Source: Caulobacter sp. CCUG 60055
Lineage (GTDB): Bacteria > Pseudomonadota > Alphaproteobacteria > Caulobacterales > Caulobacteraceae
DNA length: 64,000 bases
NCBI RefSeq assembly: GCF_022750545.1
Contig: NZ_PUIC01000005.1
Span: 186,001-250,000 of the forward strand
Direction: 5' to 3'
Positions 20,217 to 29,834 of this stretch are shown here, piece after piece. Positions within the stretch are counted from its first letter, which is position 1. Each line of letters opens with the position of its first letter. The position numbers and the translations under genes are program-made. The notes under the pieces are model-generated. The model ran no database searches and had not been told where the DNA came from. It saw nothing but the letters and a program-made list of their open reading frames with translations.

Positions 20217-20999
20217 TCAGGCCGCCGCCGCGACCGCCAGGCAGGCGGCGGCGTCGCCGATCCTGGCCGCGCCGCCGCGCGTCACGCTGGCGTAGACGCC
20301 GCAGAACATGTGGCCGTAATTGTCGAACAGCCCCTTGACCACCTCGACGTCGCGCTCGCCGGTGGCGGGATCGACGTGGGTGGCCGCGCAGCGGACGATC
20401 GGCTTGAGCACCTCCAGGTCCGCCTCGCCCAGCCGCAGGCCCCGGCCGGTCCAGTCGTTTTCGACCCAGGCGTCCCAGCCCTGCACATAGAAGTTGGCGC
20501 GAAACCGCAGCGGGTCGAGCCGCCGGCCCAGGCGGGCCTCCAGGTCGCGGACGCTGGCCAGATTGATGATCGAGACGAAGCCGCTGCGGCTGTCCATGAA
20601 GCGGTGGGCGGGCGCGACCGCCTCGAACACCTTGAGCGGGCCCCGCGCCGCCTCGCCCAGAAAGTCCGCCAGCCAGGCGGCGAACGCCGCCCGTCCAGGC
20701 TCGCCGCGAAGGTCGCCGGCGAACGGCGCGCGCCCCGGAGCCGACGCGGCGAGCACGCCGGTCGCCTCGTCATAGGCGGTGCGCACCTGGGCGACCTCGG
20801 CGATATGGGCGAGGACGGTGAACTTCTGCTTGGAGATGTGGACGGGGGCGGCCGGGTCGAAACCCGAAGGCCCGTCCTCCACCGCGTAGATCCGGTCGCA
20901 GGGGAAGTAGGCCCCTTCGGCCAGATCGACGGCGTCGAGCGGCTCGGGCGTGAAACCCTTGACGGGATGACGGTAGATCGCGGCGATTTTTGCGGTCAT
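20217..20999 (-). CDS. MOSC-domain protein
   Basis: The 260-aa protein has the N-terminal beta-barrel seen in mARC/YcbX-type proteins (IAAIYRHPVKGFTPEPLDAV) and a C-terminal MOSC domain with ENDWTGRGLRLGEADL and the conserved cysteine in VRCAATHVDPATGERD, which binds molybdenum cofactor in characterised relatives. It probably reduces N-hydroxylated or related compounds or carries sulfur, but no iron-sulfur domain is fused. ATG 20999 is preferred over 21017. It converges on the OhrR-like gene with 13 bp between the stops. Confidence 0.88.
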   Translation of the reverse strand: MTAKIAAIYRHPVKGFTPEPLDAVDLAEGAYFPCDRIYAVEDGPSGFDPAAPVHISKQKFTVLAHIAEVAQVRTAYDEATGVLAASAPGRAPFAGDLRGEPGRAAFAAWLADFLGEAARGPLKVFEAVAPAHRFMDSRSGFVSIINLASVRDLEARLGRRLDPLRFRANFYVQGWDAWVENDWTGRGLRLGEADLEVLKPIVRCAATHVDPATGERDVEVVKGLFDNYGHMFCGVYASVTRGGAARIGDAAACLAVAAAA

Positions 21000-21073
21000 G
21001 CCTGCTGTGTCGCGCATGCGGAACCGGCGGGCAAGGCCGGAACGGCGGCCGGCGCGACGCGTTCCGCAACACC

Positions 21074-22423
21074 ATGCAGGCCACCACGGAGACCGGCCCC
21101 TTGCTATGGAGACGAACCAAATCCGACGCGTCCAAACCCGGCGGGCCCAAACCCGGCGCCGGGGACGAGCGCGCGGGCCGGCGACGGGACGACCTCGGGC
21201 CGCTGGACATCGCCGCCCTGGCCGCCTTGGTCGGGCTGGTGGTGTTCATCCCAAACCTGCAGAGAGGCCGCTCGCCGAAGGCGGCCGCGGGCAGGCTGAG
21301 CGAGGGGCGGCTGATGTCGCCGGAGGCGTTCGAAGCGGCCGAGCCGGGCCGGGGCCGCATGGCCCGCACGCCGCATCACATCCCGTTGAGGGGCTGGCGC
21401 GACGTGCTGTGGCGGACCTACCGCGAGATCGGGGTCGACCGGCTGCCGGCGGTGGCCGGGGGCGTGACCTTCTACGCCCTGCTGGCCATCTTCCCGGCCC
21501 TCGGCGTGTTCGTCTCGCTCTATGGCCTGTTCGCCGACCTGGGCGCCGTCGAGCACCAGCTCGACCAGATGTCGGCGGTGTTTCCGCCCAGCGTCGTCGA
21601 TCTGGTCGGCGACCAGATGGTGCGGCTGGCCACCCAAAAGCACGAGAGCCTGAGCCTGGCGTTCGTGATCAGCCTGCTGCTGTCGCTGTGGAGCGCCAAC
21701 GCCGGGATGAAGGCCCTCTTCGACGGCCTCAACGTCGCCTATAACGAGACCGAGAAGCGCGGCTTCATGCGCCGCACCGCGATCACCCTGGGCTTCACCC
21801 TGGCGGCCATCGTCTTCCTGGCCCTGGTGACGGCGCTGCTGGTCGCCGCGCCGCTGGCCCTGCACGCCGCCGGCCTGCCGCCGGCCTCGTCCTGGTGGAT
21901 ACCGCTGCGCTGGGGCGGGGTGGCGGCGCTGACCGCCGGGGTGTTCTGCGCGATCTACCGGTTCGGCCCCAGCCGGCGACGGCCGCGCTGGCGCTGGGTT
22001 GCGTGGGGCGCGGCCTTCGCCACCGCCTTCTGGCTGCTCGGCTCGCTGGGCTTTTCCTGGTACGTCAACAACGTCGCCCACTACGACGTCACCTACGGCT
22101 CGCTGGGCGCGGCCATCGGCTTCATGATGTGGATATGGTTCTCGGTGATGGCCGTCCTCCTGGGCGCCGAGCTGAACGCCGAGGTCGAGCACCAGACCGC
22201 CGTCGACACCACCTGCGGCGCCGACCGGCCGATGGGCGAGCGCGGCGCGGCCATGGCCGACAGCGTCGGCCTCGCCTTCCACTTCCGCCCGGTCAGCTTC
22301 ATGCGCGAACAGGCCGACGGCCTGATGCGCAGGCTGCGCCCGAACGCGCGCCCGGTCAGCCCAGGCTCTCTTCCAGCGAAGCCAGGCGCGCGGCCTGATC
22401 CTCGGCGATCAGCGGGCCGATGA
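21074..22423 (+). CDS. YihY/BrkB-family inner-membrane protein
   Basis: This 449-aa protein starts at ATG 21074. After a basic N-terminal region of ~130 residues with one hydrophobic helix ([16 protein letters not shown]), the YihY/BrkB core begins at [13 protein letters not shown] and has about six membrane helices with [19 protein letters not shown] and [19 protein letters not shown]. The family was once called RNase BN, but that activity belongs to another protein; its role is unknown. Its 3' end overlaps the prfA 3' end by 68 bp on the opposite strand, so the last ~22 residues are double-coding. Confidence 0.87.
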   Translation: MQATTETGPLLWRRTKSDASKPGGPKPGAGDERAGRRRDDLGPLDIAALAALVGLVVFIPNLQRGRSPKAAAGRLSEGRLMSPEAFEAAEPGRGRMARTPHHIPLRGWRDVLWRTYREIGVDRLPAVAGGVTFYALLAIFPALGVFVSLYGLFADLGAVEHQLDQMSAVFPPSVVDLVGDQMVRLATQKHESLSLAFVISLLLSLWSANAGMKALFDGLNVAYNETEKRGFMRRTAITLGFTLAAIVFLALVTALLVAAPLALHAAGLPPASSWWIPLRWGGVAALTAGVFCAIYRFGPSRRRPRWRWVAWGAAFATAFWLLGSLGFSWYVNNVAHYDVTYGSLGAAIGFMMWIWFSVMAVLLGAELNAEVEHQTAVDTTCGADRPMGERGAAMADSVGLAFHFRPVSFMREQADGLMRRLRPNARPVSPGSLPAKPGARPDPRRSAGR

Positions 22424-23432
22424 CGTCGTCCAGCGCCTCGCCCTCCAGCACCTTGGGCAGGTTGTAGAGGGTCAGGTTGATGCGGTGGTCGGTCACCCGC
22501 GCCTGCGGAAAATTATAGGTGCGGATGCGTTCGGAGCGGTCGCCGGAACCGACCTGGCTCTTGCGCGCCTCGGCCCGCTCCGAATCCAGCGCCTGGCGCT
22601 GCATGTCGTAGAGGCGGGCCTTCAGCACCTTCATCGCCTTGGCGCGGTTCTGGTGCTGCGACTTTTCCGAACTGGTCACCACCACGCCGGTGGGCAGGTG
22701 GGTGATGCGCACGGCCGAGTCGGTCTTGTTGACGTGCTGGCCGCCGGCCCCGGACGAGCGATAGGTGTCGATGCGCAGGTCGGCGTCGTTGATCTCGATC
22801 TCGACGTCCTCGGCCTCGGGCAGCACCGCCACGGTGGCCGCCGAGGTGTGGATGCGGCCGCCGGCCTCGGTCTCGGGCACGCGCTGCACCCGGTGGACGC
22901 CGCTCTCGAACTTCAGCCGGCCGAACACGCCGTCGCCGGTGATCGAGGCGACGATCTCCTTGTAGCCGCCGACCTCGCCCTCGGAGATCGAGTCGATCTC
23001 GACCTTCCAGCCGTGGTTCTGGGCGTAGCGCTGGTACATGCGGAACAGGTCGCCCGCGAACAGCGCCGCCTCGTCGCCGCCGGTGCCGGCGCGCACTTCC
23101 AGGATCGCCGAGGCGTTCTCGTCCTTGTCGCGCGGGGCCAGCAGCAGGGCGACCTCGCGCTCGAGGTCCGGCAGGCGGGCGTTCAGCGCTGACAGCTCCT
23201 CGCGCGCCAGGGCGGCCATGTCCGGATCGCCGCTGGCGACCATCTCCTCCAGCTCCGGCGCCTCGGCGCGGGCGCGGGCCAGGGTCTCGACGGCGTCAGC
23301 CACCGGCTTCAGCTCGGCGTGCTCCTTGGACAGCCGCACGATCTCGGCCCCGTCGGCGGCCGCGCCCATGCGCGCCTCCACCTCGCGGAAGCGGTCGAGA
23401 ACCTGGTCTAGTCGGGCCTGGGGAAGATGCAC
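22356..23432 (-). CDS. prfA: Peptide chain release factor 1
   Basis: RF1 ends translation at UAA and UAG. The 358-aa protein has the family's coiled N-terminal domain, [21 protein letters not shown] near residue 118, a PxT-type stop-recognition region ([17 protein letters not shown] near 185), and the universal GGQ in [17 protein letters not shown] near 235. PrmC, which methylates that glutamine, is encoded 3 kb away on the same strand. It follows ispG by 73 bp. Confidence 0.97.
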   Translation of the reverse strand: MHLPQARLDQVLDRFREVEARMGAAADGAEIVRLSKEHAELKPVADAVETLARARAEAPELEEMVASGDPDMAALAREELSALNARLPDLEREVALLLAPRDKDENASAILEVRAGTGGDEAALFAGDLFRMYQRYAQNHGWKVEIDSISEGEVGGYKEIVASITGDGVFGRLKFESGVHRVQRVPETEAGGRIHTSAATVAVLPEAEDVEIEINDADLRIDTYRSSGAGGQHVNKTDSAVRITHLPTGVVVTSSEKSQHQNRAKAMKVLKARLYDMQRQALDSERAEARKSQVGSGDRSERIRTYNFPQARVTDHRINLTLYNLPKVLEGEALDDVIGPLIAEDQAARLASLEESLG

Positions 23433-23505
23433 GGTGTTCGGATCGTCGGTTGCACGGGGAGCGCTTCTCTAGCGCCGCGACGAGGCGACGTCACCTGTCG
23501 GCGGG

Positions 23506-24651
23506 CTATTCCGCCGCCTGCAGCCCGTCCGCCGCCTTGTCGGCCTCGATCTGGGCGGCCTTGCGCTCGACCAGCTCGACGATGTGGTCCACCATGGCGT
23601 CGTTGTCCATCTTGTGGTCGGGCTTGCCGGCCACATAGACCATGCCGGCGCCCTTGCCGCCGCCGGTGAAGCCCAGGTCGGTCATCAGCGCCTCGCCCGG
23701 ACCGTTGACCACGCAGCCGATGATCGACAGCGACAGCGGCGTCGACACATGGGCCAGCCGCGCCTCCAGGGTCTCCACCGTCTTGATGACGTTGAACCCC
23801 TGCCGCGCGCACGACGGGCAGGCGATGATGTTCACCCCCCGGTGGCGTAGGCCGAGCGACTTCAGGATGTCGAAGCCGACCTTGACCTCCTCGACCGGGT
23901 CGGCCGCCAGGCTGACGCGGATGGTGTCGCCGATGCCGGCCCACAAGAGCGAGCCCAGGCCGATGGCCGACTTCACCGTGCCGGTGCGCAGGGCGCCGGC
24001 CTCGGTCACGCCCAGGTGCAACGGACAGTCGATGGCCTCGGCCAGCATCTGATAGGCGGCCACGGTCATGAACACATCCGAGGCCTTCACGCTGATCTTG
24101 AACTCGTGGAAGTCGTGGTCCTGGAGGATGCGCGCGTGGTTCAGGGCGCTCTCGACCATCGCCTCCGGGCAGGGCTCGCCATAGCGTTCGAGCAGTTCGC
24201 GCTCCAGCGAGCCGGCGTTGACGCCGATGCGGATCGAACAGCCGTGGTCGCGGGCGGCCTGAACCACCTCGCGCACCCGATCCGGGCGGCCGATGTTGCC
24301 GGGATTGATCCGCAGGCAGGCCGCGCCCGCCTTGGCCGCCTCGATCCCGCGCCTGTAGTGAAAATGGATGTCGGCCACCAACGGGACCTTGGCCGCCTTG
24401 GCGATGGTCGCGAAGGCCGCCGTGGACTCCTCGTCCGGGCACGACACCCGCACGATGTCGGCTCCCGCCTCCTCCAGTCGCCGGATCTGGTCGATGGTCG
24501 CGGCCGCGTCGGCCGTGACGGTGTTGGTCATCGACTGGACGGTGATCGGCGCGTCGCCGCCCACGGGCACCGGGCCGACATGGATCTGGCGCGACTTGCG
24601 CCGGTCGATCGCCCGCCAGGGCCGGACGTGGGTATGGTCTTGCACGCTCAT
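23506..24651 (-). CDS. ispG: 4-hydroxy-3-methylbut-2-en-1-yl diphosphate synthase
   Basis: IspG (GcpE) is the [4Fe-4S] enzyme of the MEP isoprenoid pathway that converts MEcPP to HMBPP. The 381-aa product has [15 protein letters not shown] near residue 33, the TIM-barrel segment [12 protein letters not shown], and the cluster-binding cysteines in [11 protein letters not shown] near 274 and [12 protein letters not shown] near 310. ATG 24651 is chosen over 24663. It lies 70 bp after the rodZ-like gene on the same strand, a common pairing in proteobacteria. Confidence 0.96.
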   Translation of the reverse strand: MSVQDHTHVRPWRAIDRRKSRQIHVGPVPVGGDAPITVQSMTNTVTADAAATIDQIRRLEEAGADIVRVSCPDEESTAAFATIAKAAKVPLVADIHFHYRRGIEAAKAGAACLRINPGNIGRPDRVREVVQAARDHGCSIRIGVNAGSLERELLERYGEPCPEAMVESALNHARILQDHDFHEFKISVKASDVFMTVAAYQMLAEAIDCPLHLGVTEAGALRTGTVKSAIGLGSLLWAGIGDTIRVSLAADPVEEVKVGFDILKSLGLRHRGVNIIACPSCARQGFNVIKTVETLEARLAHVSTPLSLSIIGCVVNGPGEALMTDLGFTGGGKGAGMVYVAGKPDHKMDNDAMVDHIVELVERKAAQIEADKAADGLQAAE

Positions 24652-24721
24652 GACAGGCCGCAAGTTAAGCTCTCGGCGCGCGAAACCAAAGGCCGTCGTG
24701 AAATCTTCGCGGCGGCGGCGC

Positions 24722-25711
24722 CTAGTCGGCCAGCTTGGCCAGGGCGGTCTGCGGGGCCGGCAGCTCGCCCTTGAGCGCGCCGCCGACGAACACGTCGAAC
24801 GCCTCGGGCTCGGAGACGTCGGCCGTCAGGCCCTTGACGTTGGGCACGCGATAGGCCTCGCCGGCGGCGAACTGCCGGGCGAAATAGACCGAGCCGTCGG
24901 CGCCCCGGATGATGATCGAGGCCGGCTTGTTGGCCTGGAGGATCAGGGTCGAGGCCGTGGCCGGCGCGCCGTAGATCGGGCCGTCGGCCTTGAACGGCGC
25001 CCCGATGGCCGGGGTCGGCGCGCGGGCAGCCGGCGCGGACGCGGGAACGCCGCCGGCCTTGGGCACCGCGCCGCCGTTGGCGGTGGCGGCTTCCAGGCCC
25101 GGCGTCACATAGGGCGGCGGCACGGTGGACTCCACCGGCGCCGGCAGGGGCGCGCCCAGGGCCACGGGCGCGGCGGGAACGGCGGGCGGCGGCGCCTTGA
25201 CGCCGGTCTCGGCCACGACGGCGGGCGGCGGGGCCTTCTGGGCCATGGCCCTCTGGGCCACGTTCCAGGCGATGATGGCCGCGACCACCACCGCGCCGCC
25301 GACGGCGATCATGGCCAGGCGCGGATCGCCTTCCTTGCGCACGCCGACCGGCGCGCGCAGCGTCTGCTCTTCGTCGGGAGCGTCGATCTTGAACCGCTGG
25401 GCGGCCGCCTCGTCGTCCAGGCCCAGCATCTTGGCGTAGGCGCGGACATAGCCGATCACGAACGGACGCGACGGCAGCTGCTCCAGGTCGAGCCGCTCGA
25501 TGGCGTCGAGATAGGTCCGGCGGATGCGGGTGGCGTCGGCCACCTCCTGCAGGCCGAGGCCCCGGCGTTCGCGGGCGGCGCGCAGGGCTTCGCCGACGTG
25601 AGCGGTGGAATCTGGCGAGAAGCTGATGATGTCTGCGGTCGGGCGCTCGTCCCCGTCCGCCCCCACGGACAGATGAACGTTCTGCGTAACCGCGCCGGTG
25701 TCCAAGGGCAT
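24722..25711 (-). CDS. RodZ-like cytoskeletal HTH membrane protein
   Basis: This 329-aa bitopic protein has a cytoplasmic helix-turn-helix of the RodZ/XRE type ([20 protein letters not shown] to [14 protein letters not shown], residues ~37-80), a single membrane helix near 140 ([18 protein letters not shown]), an Ala/Pro-rich periplasmic linker, and a C-terminal DUF4115-type beta domain ([20 protein letters not shown]). RodZ links MreB to the cell-wall elongation machinery. The position beside ispG agrees. Upstream 25775-25850 is unusually AT-rich and probably carries the promoter. Confidence 0.87.
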   Translation of the reverse strand: MPLDTGAVTQNVHLSVGADGDERPTADIISFSPDSTAHVGEALRAARERRGLGLQEVADATRIRRTYLDAIERLDLEQLPSRPFVIGYVRAYAKMLGLDDEAAAQRFKIDAPDEEQTLRAPVGVRKEGDPRLAMIAVGGAVVVAAIIAWNVAQRAMAQKAPPPAVVAETGVKAPPPAVPAAPVALGAPLPAPVESTVPPPYVTPGLEAATANGGAVPKAGGVPASAPAARAPTPAIGAPFKADGPIYGAPATASTLILQANKPASIIIRGADGSVYFARQFAAGEAYRVPNVKGLTADVSEPEAFDVFVGGALKGELPAPQTALAKLAD

Positions 25712-25835
25712 GGCTGCTGATCGCCCCCTATAGAAATCGCGCCCGGCCGAAACCGGGACGATACTGAGCGTCGTATTGCACGGAATTGTTAAGTTATAAT
25801 TGTGAATATCAAGATAAGGCCCGGATTTCAATCAC

Positions 25836-28100
25836 CTATATGGCCACATACAGCTTCCGGGCCAGGGTTTCGATCTCGTTGCGGACGCTTCCCGAGGAGG
25901 TCCGGATGAGGCTGAGCACGCCGCGACGGGCGGCCTCGCGGTCCACCGACAGGACCATGCGCTTGACCGGCCCCACCCCCGACGGCGGCATGGACAGGTG
26001 ATCGAAGCCGAGCGCGATCAGGGCGAAGGCCTCCAACGGCCGGCCGGCCATCTCGCCGCAGACCGACACCGACGTGCCCGACTCGACGCAGGCGTCCTGG
26101 ATCGTCTTCATCACCCGCAGGGCCGGCGGCGACAGGAAGTCGTAGCGATCGGCCACGCGGGGATTTCCCCGGTCGGCGGCGAACATGTACTGCATCAGGT
26201 CGTTGGTGCCGACCGAAACGAAGTCGACCATCGGCAGCAGGGCGTCCAGGTGCCAGACCACCGACGGCGCCTCGACCATCGCCCCGACGTCGAGGCGCGA
26301 CGGCGCCGGCCGGCCGCGACGCTGGGCCCAGGCGATCTCCTGGTCGACGAAGGCGCGGGCGGCGCGGAACTCGTCGACGCTGGCGATCAGCGGGAACATG
26401 ATGCGCAGGGGCCGTCCCCGCGCCGCCGAGATCAGCGCCCGCAGCTGCAGCCGCAGCAAGGCCGGGCGGTCGAGGCCCATGCGCACGGCGCGCCAGCCCA
26501 GGGCCGGGTTGTCCTCGCGCTCGGCCTCCAGATAGGGCAGCACCTTGTCGCCGCCCAGGTCCAGGGTGCGGAAGGTCACCGGCATGTCGCCCGCCGCGTC
26601 GAGCACGCGGGCGTAGAGCGCGGTCTGGGTGTTGAGGCGCGGCAGCTCCTCGGCGACCATGAACTGGAACTCGGTGCGGAACAGGCCGATGCCCTCGGCC
26701 CCGGTCTCGCCGAGGATGTCGAGGTCGACGGCGAGGCCGGCGTTCATCAGCAGCGTGACCTTGGCCCCGTCGCGGGTGAAGGCCGGCGTTTCGCGCAGAC
26801 GGGCGAATTCGGCCTGCCGTTGCGCCCGCACGTCCATCCGCGCCAGCGAGGCGGTGATCACGTCCGGGCGCGGCCGCAGATAGGCCTCGCCGGTCTCGGC
26901 GTCGACGATGACCGGATCGCCCTCCGACACCCGGTCGCGCAGGCCGGCCAGCCGGCCGACGCAGGGAATGCCAAGCGCGCGGGCGACGATGGCCGCGTGG
27001 CTGGCCGAGGAGCCCTCCTCCAGCAGAAGGCCCTTCAGCCGGCCGCGGTCGTATTCCAGGAGGTCGGCCGGCCCGAGGTTGCGGGCGATCAGGATGGCGT
27101 CGTCGGGCAGGACGCGGGGCGCGTGGCCGTCGCCGCTCAGGTGGCGCAGCAGGCGGTCGTTCAGGTCTTCGAGGTCGTGCAGGCGCTCGCGCAGATAGGG
27201 GTCGCGCGCCTGGCCGAGGCGGGCCCGATGCTCCGACCGCACGCGCTCGACCGCCGCCTCGGCGGTCAGGCCCGAGCGCACCGCCTCCTCCAGCGACCGG
27301 TTCCAGCCCCGGTCGTGGGCGAACATGCGGTAGGTCTCCAGCACCTCGAACGAGGCGCCGAGGATGCCGTGCTGGCCCTCCAGCATCTCATCGATCTGGG
27401 CCTGGAGCGCCTCGACGGCGGTCTTGAGGCGCCGTTCCTCGGCGGCGGAGTCCTCGGACAGCAGCTGCTCGGGCGCCACCGGCGCCTCATGCAGCACCGC
27501 CTTGCCGTAGGCCAGGCCGTCGGCGAAACGCGAGCCCTTCAGGCGCTCGGGCCGGTGCGGCGCGATCTCGACGTTCTTGAGTTCGCCCTCGCCGAGCAGG
27601 CCGCCGCCGGCCACCATCTCGGCCAGCACCATGGCGATGATCTGGAGGTCCTCGACCTCCTCTTCGGTGTAGACGCGCTCGGTGCGGTTCTGGACGACCA
27701 GCACGCCGATGGCCCGGCCGCCGCGCAGCAGGGGCGCGGCCAGGAAGGCGTGGAAGGGATCTTCCCCCGTCTCAGGGCGATAGGAGAACGACGGGTGGTT
27801 CGGGGCGTCCGACAGGCTGAGCGGCCGGTTCAGCCGCATGGTCTCGCCGACCAGGCCCTCGCCCGGCTTCAGCGTGGTGACGTGCACGGCCTCGGGCTTG
27901 AGGCCCTCGGTGGCGAACAGCTCCATCTCGCCGTTGGCGCGGCGCAGATAGATCGAACAGACCTCGGCGACCATCGAACGGGCGATGATGCGCACGACCA
28001 TGTCCAGCCGGCTCTGCGCCGGGCCGCCGCCCGCGAGCGCTTCGCGAATCTGGCGCAGCAGGCTGCGCGGACCGCGTATGGCCAGCCCCGGTGCGGGCAT
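25836..28100 (-). CDS. ptsP: PEP-protein phosphotransferase of the nitrogen PTS (EI-Ntr)
   Basis: PtsP takes phosphate from phosphoenolpyruvate and passes it to NPr, a regulatory relay tied to nitrogen status. The 754-aa protein has an N-terminal GAF domain (about 25-165), then the enzyme I module with the phospho-histidine in GSSASHAAIVARALGIP near residue 365, and a PEP-binding barrel with IGLFRTEFQFM and VGTNDLMQYMFAADR near 640. Glutamine is the usual GAF ligand in studied relatives. The partner genes npr and ptsN are not in the window. Confidence 0.95.
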   Translation of the reverse strand: MPAPGLAIRGPRSLLRQIREALAGGGPAQSRLDMVVRIIARSMVAEVCSIYLRRANGEMELFATEGLKPEAVHVTTLKPGEGLVGETMRLNRPLSLSDAPNHPSFSYRPETGEDPFHAFLAAPLLRGGRAIGVLVVQNRTERVYTEEEVEDLQIIAMVLAEMVAGGGLLGEGELKNVEIAPHRPERLKGSRFADGLAYGKAVLHEAPVAPEQLLSEDSAAEERRLKTAVEALQAQIDEMLEGQHGILGASFEVLETYRMFAHDRGWNRSLEEAVRSGLTAEAAVERVRSEHRARLGQARDPYLRERLHDLEDLNDRLLRHLSGDGHAPRVLPDDAILIARNLGPADLLEYDRGRLKGLLLEEGSSASHAAIVARALGIPCVGRLAGLRDRVSEGDPVIVDAETGEAYLRPRPDVITASLARMDVRAQRQAEFARLRETPAFTRDGAKVTLLMNAGLAVDLDILGETGAEGIGLFRTEFQFMVAEELPRLNTQTALYARVLDAAGDMPVTFRTLDLGGDKVLPYLEAEREDNPALGWRAVRMGLDRPALLRLQLRALISAARGRPLRIMFPLIASVDEFRAARAFVDQEIAWAQRRGRPAPSRLDVGAMVEAPSVVWHLDALLPMVDFVSVGTNDLMQYMFAADRGNPRVADRYDFLSPPALRVMKTIQDACVESGTSVSVCGEMAGRPLEAFALIALGFDHLSMPPSGVGPVKRMVLSVDREAARRGVLSLIRTSSGSVRNEIETLARKLYVAI

Positions 28101-28229
28101 GGACGCTCCCTTCCCTGTCCTCGGCCCCCTTCTAGCAGGTTTGATTAAAAGAGCAGCGATCTCGGCCGGGTTTTCTGCACGGCGGCCAGGGCCGGCGCGC
28201 GGAACGTCCCACCGGGGCGGCGATCGCGC

Positions 28230-28261
28230 AAAAAAGAAGCGCCGGCCAGGGCCGGCGCTTC
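28230..28261 (-). terminator. Rho-independent terminator
   Basis: On the minus strand an 11-bp perfect stem (GAAGCGCCGGC with GCCGGCGCTTC) is followed by six T residues. It lies 28 bp after the stop of the glycine-zipper gene. Confidence 0.9.
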
Positions 28262-28289
28262 GATCAGGTCAGGCCGGCGGGTCGCCGGA

Positions 28290-28691
28290 TCAGCGATAGT
28301 CGCCGTAGTCGTAGCGGGTTTCGTAGCCGCGATAGCCGCGGTCGTAACGATAGTCGCGGCCGTAGCGATATTCCGGACGATAGCTCGTGCGGTAGTCGTC
28401 GCCGTAGCCGTAGCCATAACGGTCGCGGTGACGGTAGTCGTAGCGGTCGCTGCGGTAGTGGCGGTCCTTGGTGGCGACGTTGCCGACCAGGCCGCCGGCC
28501 ACCGCGCCGGCGATGGTGGCGCCGGCGTCGCCATGCGACAGGGCCGCGCCGGCCAGGGCGCCCAGGCCGGCGCCCAGCAGGGTGTTCTGGGTCTTGCGCT
28601 CGCCCGCGAAGGCGGCCGAGGCGGGAAGGGCGATCGCGCCGGTCAGCGCGGCCGCCAGAGCGATCTTCGCGATCTTGTTCGGCGCTTGCAT
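28290..28691 (-). CDS. Exported glycine-zipper protein with Tyr/Arg-rich tail
   Basis: The 133-aa product has a signal peptide ending ASAAFAGE, a glycine-zipper segment (LGAGLGALAGAALSHG then AGAVAGGLVGNVA, residues 39-72) like those of the 17-kDa surface-antigen/YMGG families, and a C-terminal tail made almost only of Tyr, Arg, Asp and Gly. It is likely inserted in or attached to the outer membrane. Architecture mirrors the protein at 13283-13645, and both share a GTTCAG-type box upstream. It has its own terminator. Confidence 0.85.
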   Translation of the reverse strand: MQAPNKIAKIALAAALTGAIALPASAAFAGERKTQNTLLGAGLGALAGAALSHGDAGATIAGAVAGGLVGNVATKDRHYRSDRYDYRHRDRYGYGYGDDYRTSYRPEYRYGRDYRYDRGYRGYETRYDYGDYR

Positions 28692-28779
28692 GTCAGTCTT
28701 CCTTTCGATCTCTCCGGAGGCGGGGCCGATCCCCTGCGGGTGGTCCCGCTTCCGTGATCAGGACTATCGCAAGCCCGGC

Positions 28780-28796
28780 TTGAACCCGATCTGAAC
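28780..28796 (-). promoter_or_regulatory. GTTCAG-N5-GTTCAA direct repeat, putative regulator box
   Basis: On the minus strand GTTCAG and GTTCAA are spaced by 5 bp, 88 bp before the glycine-zipper gene. The next bases (GCCGG) also resemble those after the box at 13195-13211 (GCTGG). An extra GTTCAA in the opposite arrangement follows at about 28803. The same unknown activator may control both small envelope proteins. Confidence 0.45.
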
Positions 28797-28844
28797 GGCG
28801 CCGTTCAAGTTGCAGTCAGGTTTCTAAACCCGCCCGGAAGACGG

Positions 28845-29792
28845 TCAGGCCGCGTGTTCCGGCGGCCGGTCGCGGTGCAGACGCACCGACCAGAACACCC
28901 CCGCCAGCAGCAGGGCGATCGCCGCCGCCTCCAGCGCGCCGGGAACGCGGCGCTCGTAGAGGAAGCCGTAGAACAGGGCGAACACCGTCTCGAACACGAT
29001 CAGCTGGCCAGACAGGGTCAGCGGCAACAGGCGGCTGGCGGCGTTCCACAGGCCGTTGCCGATGATCGAGGCGCCGATGGCGACGGCGAAGCTGACGCCG
29101 GCGAAGCGCAGCCAGTCGGCCGGAAGATGGGCCGCGAACCCGGTCATGAAGGCCGGGACGGCGATGACCGCCGACAGGCCGCCGGTGACCAGTCCGGTGA
29201 GCAGGGACCATTCGCCGTTGGTGAAATGGGGATGGCGCGCCAGGTGCCGGGCGTTGCCGACGGCGTAGACCGTCCAGGTCGCCAGAGCCCCGAAGGCGCA
29301 GGCGACGCCGAAGGCCAGCTTGACCAGGGAGGCGCCCCCGCCTCCGCCGGTGAACACCGCCAGATTGATGCACAGCACCCCCAGGCCGATCAGGACCAGG
29401 GGCGCGGCCAGCTTGCGCAGGGGAACGGCGCCGTCGTGACGACTGCCGATCAGGGTCACCGTCACCGGCAGCAGGCCGACGATCAGCGAGGCCGGCGCGA
29501 CGCCGGCGATCTGCACCGAGGCGGCCAGGAACAGGTAGTAGACGATGTTGCCGGCCAGGCTCAGCCAGGTCAGGGCCAGCCAGTCGGCCCGCGTGACGCG
29601 GCCGGCGACCGAACGCCAGGCCGGGGCGATCAGCACCGCCGAGGCCAGGCCGTAGGCCAGATAACGGCCGGCGGTCATCTGCAGCGGCGAGAAGCCCGCC
29701 AGCAGCTTCGGGGCCAGGAACACCGCGCCCCAGAAGGCGCCGGCGACCACGCCGCAGGCGGCGCCCAGGCGATAGCGATGCGTGTCGGTCAT
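28845..29792 (-). CDS. EamA/DMT-family transporter
   Basis: This 315-aa membrane protein has about ten hydrophobic helices in two EamA halves. It starts GAACGVVAGAFWGAVFLAP, and the first half includes AGRYLAYGLASAVLI. The drug/metabolite transporter superfamily exports amino acids, nucleosides or metabolites; no substrate can be assigned. It lies 42 bp after lysC on the same strand and could share its transcript. Confidence 0.85.
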   Translation of the reverse strand: MTDTHRYRLGAACGVVAGAFWGAVFLAPKLLAGFSPLQMTAGRYLAYGLASAVLIAPAWRSVAGRVTRADWLALTWLSLAGNIVYYLFLAASVQIAGVAPASLIVGLLPVTVTLIGSRHDGAVPLRKLAAPLVLIGLGVLCINLAVFTGGGGGASLVKLAFGVACAFGALATWTVYAVGNARHLARHPHFTNGEWSLLTGLVTGGLSAVIAVPAFMTGFAAHLPADWLRFAGVSFAVAIGASIIGNGLWNAASRLLPLTLSGQLIVFETVFALFYGFLYERRVPGALEAAAIALLLAGVFWSVRLHRDRPPEHAA

Positions 29793-29834
29793 GCCCTAGC
29801 GCGCCCGGTCGCCCGCGCCTTCGTCGCCGTTCGC

